Positions 60,196 through 64,000 of a DNA stretch of 64,000 nucleotides are shown piece by piece. The position numbers were made by a program, and so were the translations under genes. Where the stretch lies: the NCBI GenBank assembly GCA_030041375.1, contig JASHOA010000051.1, positions 89,835-153,834 on the forward strand. Direction: 5' to 3'. Position 1 is the stretch's first letter. Every line of letters begins with the position of its first letter. This stretch comes from Acetobacteraceae bacterium (lineage in GTDB: Bacteria; Pseudomonadota; Alphaproteobacteria; Acetobacterales; Acetobacteraceae). The notes beneath the pieces were generated by a model that had not been told where the DNA came from, did no database searches, and saw nothing but the letters and a program-made list of their open reading frames with translations.

Positions 60196-61386
60196 ATGAC
60201 TGCCAGGATATCGCGCCGCACCGCGCTTGCCGGGTCTCTCGCCCTGCCGTTCTTGGCGCGCACGGGAGAAGCCGCAGCTTCAATCCCGCTTGGTGCGATC
60301 AATCCTCTGACCGGGGCGGGCGGCGCCTACGGCCCTTCCATGGCCAAGGTTGCGAAGGCCCTGGTCGAGCGCATCAATCGCACCGGCGGCGTGATCGGCC
60401 GGCCGATCGCGCTCGATGTCGAGGATGACCAGACCAACCCGACCGTCGGCGTCGAGGCCGCACACAAGCTGATCGATGTGGAGAAGGTGGTGGCGATCGT
60501 CGGCACCTGGGCCTCGGCGGTGACGACCGCCGTCGCACCGCTCTGCTGGGACAGCCACACGATGCTGTTCTGCGTCTCCGGTGCCGATTCGATCACCAGG
60601 TTGCCGCACCACGGCTACATCATCCGCACCCAGCCGAACACGTACCTGCAATCCGGGCGCGCGGCCGAATTCCTCCTCCGGCACGGGTGCAAGCGCGTGT
60701 TCGGACTGTCTGCGCAAACGCCCTTCGCCGTCGATTCATGGAACCGGCTCAAGGCCGTGCTGGGCCAGGGCGGGGCAGAGGGTGTGGGCGACATCATCTA
60801 TGACGCAAAGCAGACCTCGTTTCGGTCAGAGATCGATAGGGCGCTCGCGGCGAAACCGGACACGCTCTTCCTCAATTCGTACGCACCCGATCTCGAGATC
60901 CTGCTGCGCGAGAGCTATCAGGCAGGCTTCGCCGGTAAGCGCTTCACCTTCGCCTATGCAGCGACAGATGCGGTCCTCAAGGCCCTGCCGGCGCCGGTGA
61001 CGAACGGGCTCTGGAGCTTCGCGCCCTCGCCCGACGTGGCGAGCCCCGCCTACAAGGCGGTGCAGGCCATCCTCGGCATCTCCGACCCCGATCCCTATTC
61101 CTGCCAGATCTACGATCATGTCGCGCTGGTCGCACTCGCGATCGGCAAGGCGGGTGTCGCGAGCGGGGTCGCCATCCATGACAACGTGCGCCGGATCAGC
61201 CAGGGGCCTGGGCAGCACGTGAGTGATCCGGTCGAAGGTCTCAGGCTTCTGGCGGAGGGCAAGAAGATCAATTACGACGGCGCCTCCGGCCCCTGCCACT
61301 TCACGCCCTCTGGCGACATCCTGAGCTGCAAGTTCCTGTTCCAGGTAGCGGAGAACCGGCACAACAAGACGCTTTCCATTTCTTGA
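60196..61386 (+). CDS. ABC transporter substrate-binding protein (HAAT family)
   Basis: 396-residue periplasmic binding protein with a Tat-like signal MTARISRRTALAGSLALPF, cleaved near ARTGEAAA. The mature part has the LivJ-type fold: IPLGAINPLTGAGGAYGPSM, VEDDQTNPTVGVEAAHKLI, AIVGTWASAVTTAVAPLCW. CGGAGGCC precedes ATG 60196. The ligand may be an amino acid, amide or organic acid. TTGA overlap couples it to the first permease gene, 4 bp. Confidence 0.92.
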   Translation: MTARISRRTALAGSLALPFLARTGEAAASIPLGAINPLTGAGGAYGPSMAKVAKALVERINRTGGVIGRPIALDVEDDQTNPTVGVEAAHKLIDVEKVVAIVGTWASAVTTAVAPLCWDSHTMLFCVSGADSITRLPHHGYIIRTQPNTYLQSGRAAEFLLRHGCKRVFGLSAQTPFAVDSWNRLKAVLGQGGAEGVGDIIYDAKQTSFRSEIDRALAAKPDTLFLNSYAPDLEILLRESYQAGFAGKRFTFAYAATDAVLKALPAPVTNGLWSFAPSPDVASPAYKAVQAILGISDPDPYSCQIYDHVALVALAIGKAGVASGVAIHDNVRRISQGPGQHVSDPVEGLRLLAEGKKINYDGASGPCHFTPSGDILSCKFLFQVAENRHNKTLSIS

Positions 61387-62249
61387 TCGCGACGTTCCTC
61401 CAGGCACTGGTCAACGGTGCGCTGGCCGGCGCTGTGCTGGCGCTGCCTGCGGTCGGCTTCAACACCGTCTATGCGGTACTGCGATTCCCGAATTTTGCCG
61501 TCGCCAGCCTGGCGACGATCGGTGCCTATGCAGGCTGGGTTGTGAACACCGACCTCGGCTGGCCGGCGCCGGCGAGTTTGCTCGCCGCTTTCGTTGTGGC
61601 AGGTTCGGTGGGCGCGCTCGCCGATGCCCTGTGCCTGAAACCGCTCCGTCCGCTAGGCGCGCTGGTCGCCGCCATCGGCTCCGTCGCGCTCGACCTTGTG
61701 CTCCAGAATGCCGCGCGCTTTGCCTTCGGCAACAATCCGCGCGGCTACGATCTCATGGTCTTCCGCAACTGGCGCCTCGGTCCGATCGGCATCGGCCCGC
61801 AGGAGGTCGAGGATGCGGTGCTGGCCGTCGTCGCAATGGCGGCTGTCTTCCTCATGCTGCGCGCCACGCGGATCGGCAAGACGATGCGGGCGGTTGCCGA
61901 CAATGCCACGTTGGCGGAAAGCAAGGGGATCGATCCGGCGCGCGTTGCCTGGGCCGCCAATTTCGTCGGCCTTGGTCTCACCGGTATTGGCGGCATGCTG
62001 GTCGCGCTCGACACGTCGCTCGACCCACTGACCGGATTTCGCGTGCTGCTCTCGATCTTCGCCGCCGCCGTAGTCGGCGGGCTGGGAAGCATTCCCGGCG
62101 CCGTTGCCGGAGCCTTCGTGGTCGGGATCGGCGAGGAAATGTCCACCCTTCTCATCGCGCCGACGTATCGCACCGCGATGGGATTTCTCGCGATCCTGAT
62201 CGTGCTCTCATTCCGCCCCGGCGGGCTCATCGGCGAACGCGCGATCTGA
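61383..62249 (+). CDS. Branched-chain-amino-acid-type ABC permease (LivH-like)
   Basis: 288-residue inner-membrane permease with eight or so hydrophobic helices. MIATFLQALVNGALAGAVLALPAVGFNTVYAVLRFPNF is replaced in most relatives by an ATG; here the start is TTG 61383, overlapping the binding-protein stop as TTGA. Cytoplasmic coupling loop in ADNATLAESKGIDPARV fits LivH. One base overlap (TGATG) with the next permease. Confidence 0.92.
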   Translation: MIATFLQALVNGALAGAVLALPAVGFNTVYAVLRFPNFAVASLATIGAYAGWVVNTDLGWPAPASLLAAFVVAGSVGALADALCLKPLRPLGALVAAIGSVALDLVLQNAARFAFGNNPRGYDLMVFRNWRLGPIGIGPQEVEDAVLAVVAMAAVFLMLRATRIGKTMRAVADNATLAESKGIDPARVAWAANFVGLGLTGIGGMLVALDTSLDPLTGFRVLLSIFAAAVVGGLGSIPGAVAGAFVVGIGEEMSTLLIAPTYRTAMGFLAILIVLSFRPGGLIGERAI

Positions 62250-63154
62250 TGCTCGATTACCTGGTCTCGCTGTCGGTGTTCGCCGGGCTCTACGGGCTGC
62301 TGGCGCTCGGCCTCAACCTTGTGTGGGGCCTCGGCGGCATGGTCAATCTCGGCCTCGCCGGATTGTTCGCGATCGGGGCCTATGCCTCGGCCCTGGCTGA
62401 GCTTCGTCTGCATCTCGCCTTGCCCGCGGCCGCCATACTCGCGACCCTGCTCGCCGCCGGAGCGGGGGCGCTGCTCGCGGTGGTGACCGCACGGCTCAAG
62501 GGCGATTACCTCGCCATCGTCACACTCGGCTTCGCCGAAGTGATCCAGCTTCTGGCAGCAAACGAGATCTGGCTCACCAACGGCACCGACGGACTCTCGG
62601 CCATCCCCGCACCAGGCCGGGGCCAGCTCTCGCCTTTCCATTTCGATATAGCATCTACGTCCGCCGTCTGGCTAGCCGTCATTCTTGTCTCGCTGCTGCT
62701 GTGGCGGCTTTCACAGGCTCCGTACGGGCGCGCACTGCGCGCCATCCGCGAAGACGAGACGGTGGCGGCCGTTGCCGGCAAGCGCGTGCTTGCCTTCAAA
62801 GTCAGCGCCTTCGCCGCAGGTTCCGCGGTGATGGGATTGGCTGGCAGCCTCTACGCCGCTTACACCGGCTATGTCGCACCGGACAGCTTCGACGTGCTGG
62901 TGACATTGCTCGTCGTGCTGGCGCTCACGGCGGGTGGCCTCGGCAGCATGGCAGGCGCGGTACTCGGTGCGATATTGGTGGTGGTGCTGACCGAAGGCAC
63001 CCGCTTCCTGGGCGGATTGCTGCCTGACCTTTCGGCACTGCAGGTGGCAAGCCTTCGCCAGGGTATGATCGGCGTTTTTCTTCTCCTGCTGCTCCGCTTC
63101 CGGCCGGAAGGGATCCTGCCGGAGCGGATGCGCCGGCATCACCTGGAAGATTGA
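62249..63154 (+). CDS. Branched-chain-amino-acid-type ABC permease (LivM-like)
   Basis: 301-residue permease. LALGLNLVWGLGGMVNLGLAG and GDYLAIVTLGFAEVIQLLAANE are characteristic of LivM; the EAA-like loop is AIREDETVAAVAGKRVLAFKV. About nine hydrophobic segments. Coupled to LivH-like gene by TGATG. Fifth and last transporter component; a frameshifted GAF-domain gene follows after 13 bp. Confidence 0.93.
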   Translation: MLDYLVSLSVFAGLYGLLALGLNLVWGLGGMVNLGLAGLFAIGAYASALAELRLHLALPAAAILATLLAAGAGALLAVVTARLKGDYLAIVTLGFAEVIQLLAANEIWLTNGTDGLSAIPAPGRGQLSPFHFDIASTSAVWLAVILVSLLLWRLSQAPYGRALRAIREDETVAAVAGKRVLAFKVSAFAAGSAVMGLAGSLYAAYTGYVAPDSFDVLVTLLVVLALTAGGLGSMAGAVLGAILVVVLTEGTRFLGGLLPDLSALQVASLRQGMIGVFLLLLLRFRPEGILPERMRRHHLED

Positions 63155-63167
63155 AACGGAGCCGACA

Positions 63168-63664
63168 ATGCAGCGCCCCGACCCGACTGCAGAAATCGCC
63201 GCAGTCCTGGCCGCGCAGCGGGAGGAGAACCAGCCTGCAGCACTCTTCCGCGCACTCGATGCGGCGCTCGCAGCGGCCATCGGGCATATCCTCTTCACCA
63301 TTCTCGTGCATCATCCGGCTGTGCGCGAGAGTGAGCGGTTCTACACCAACCTCCGCTGGAATACCCGACCGGCGGGCGCAAGCCCGTCACGGATGCGCCC
63401 TGGATGCAGCAGGTGATCGGTCGCGGCGAGCCATTTATCGGCCGGACCGCGGAGGATATTCGCGCGGTCTTCTTCGACCATGCGCTGATCGGCTCGCTCG
63501 GCTGCGAGAGCGTCCTCAACATGCCCGTTCGCTGGCGGGGCCGCACGCTCGGGACGCTCAACCTGCTGCATCGCGCGAACTATTATGACGAGTCCGATCT
63601 GCCGATCGCGCGGCTCTTCGCCGCACTCGCATTACCCGGCTTGATCTTGGCTTCCAACGATTGA
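63168..63664 (+). pseudogene. GAF-domain protein gene with a frameshift
   Basis: Two adjoining frames together make one about 165-residue GAF protein. Frame 1 (63168-63416) reads MQRPDPTAEIAAVLAAQREE to FYTNLRW and then becomes nonsense; from about 63363 the other frame continues YPTGGRKPVTDAPWM into VIGRGEPFIGRTAEDIRAVF and NMPVRWRGRTLGTLNLLHR, to stop at 63664. Insertion of one base at 63361-63362 (after TGGAA) restores a single open frame, so a 1-base deletion or sequencing error is likely. Position at the end of the transporter operon suggests a small sensor or binding protein for the same metabolite. Confidence 0.75.
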
Positions 63665-63771
63665 AAGAGAGGAAGATGGCGTTGCTGAGAACGGATGCGC
63701 GTTCAGCGTAGCGTCCGTGGTCCCGTGTGCTCCCCCTTCCATCACCTCTCCGGGCGATCTATCATTCATCG

Positions 63772-64000
63772 ATGCTCCGTCTGCTGCCGAGGTGGTTCCA
63801 GCACCGCCTACGCCCCGTCGGGCTGCTGATCGCCGCCGTTGCGATGGCTGGCCAGTTGGCGTTCGGAGCGATGGCGGATCCTCTGCCGCCGTCAGGGCGT
63901 TACGCGGCGCTCGCAGCGCTGAGCATTCTCTGCCACGGCCACCAGCAGGCGCCGGATCGGCCAGCCCCGTCGCGGCGGATTCCCTTCGTCGCAGTCTGCC
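63772..64000 (+). CDS. Unknown small protein with N-terminal membrane segment (truncated by window end)
   Basis: Open frame of 76 codons from ATG 63772 to the window edge: basic start MLRLLPRWFQHRLRPVG, hydrophobic LLIAAVAMAGQLAFGAMA, then ILCHGHQQAP and a further VC at the end. The hydrophobic leader followed by Cys/His-rich motifs is reminiscent of DUF2946-type proteins found near copper or TonB genes, but the match rests on little. No good ribosome site. The 107-bp gap before it shows no feature. Confidence 0.4.
   Translation, partial: MLRLLPRWFQHRLRPVGLLIAAVAMAGQLAFGAMADPLPPSGRYAALAALSILCHGHQQAPDRPAPSRRIPFVAVC

Noticed and set aside
1..64000. tRNA, rRNA and CRISPR arrays
   Set aside because: Looked by eye for T-arm GTTCRANYC boxes with matching acceptor ends and for regularly spaced repeats; none found. 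A tRNAscan-SE or CRISPR finder run would settle it.

Overview
The window is a high-G+C stretch that codes almost wall to wall on both strands. Gene content (FlhF/FlhG flagellar pair, a fused indolepyruvate:ferredoxin oxidoreductase, a PaoABC-type molybdo-flavoprotein, an ECF sigma factor paired with NrsF, HU with a long Ala/Pro/Lys N-terminus) and codon use suggest an alphaproteobacterium, most likely Acetobacteraceae or a relative. The genus cannot be told from the sequence alone. I saw no rRNA, tRNA, CRISPR array, integrase or transposase gene.

Layout. 1-1673: end of a flagellar locus (flhF, flhG). 1641-2828: convergent M20 peptidase. 2875-8762: two-gene type III-like restriction-modification unit (mod, res). 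8935-14222: tetR, fused 2-oxoacid:ferredoxin oxidoreductase and acyl-CoA dehydrogenase operon. 14441-18250: three-subunit aldehyde/xanthine oxidoreductase. 18274-20826: thrS and infC, the latter with an ATC start. 20772-24216: glycosyltransferase 9, alpha/beta hydrolase, SDR protein and glutathione transferase. 24265-28708: a very large flavo-FeS protein preceded by a diiron ferritin-like protein. 28888-30189: lipoprotein and bactofilin. 30435-36787: PfkB-family kinase, typA, HU, fumC and a diguanylate cyclase. 36745-39468: racemase, RraA-like and SMP-30-like genes. 39535-48364: msrB, GH28-like protein, ald, the ilvB-ilvH-ilvC operon, miaA and serB. 48467-54147: a stress locus (ECF sigma, NrsF, Met-rich secreted peptide, MsrB, MsrA, cytochrome b, MsrP-like molybdoprotein, second NrsF). 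54101-54880: pyrF. 54946-63664: a three-in-one Hcn/hydroxyproline-dehydrogenase-like fusion divergent from a GNAT gene and a branched-chain-amino-acid-type ABC transporter, ending with a frameshifted GAF gene. 63772-64000: a truncated unknown.

How the parts fit. The most coherent multi-gene system is 48467-54147. A membrane anti-sigma with paired cysteines and its ECF sigma sit divergent to a Met-rich exported peptide, both stereospecific methionine sulfoxide reductases with export signals, and a possible quinone-linked molybdoenzyme/cytochrome pair. Together they look like an envelope methionine-oxidation response with a built-in methionine sink. A second system couples uptake of an amino-acid-like solute to its oxidation by the fused flavo-FeS enzyme.

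Two families of non-coding repeats are present. Three full copies and one half copy of a ~130-bp TA-flanked, MITE-like element occur; two of the copies lie exactly in stop codons and regenerate TAG. Two copies of a 49-bp hairpin repeat also occur.
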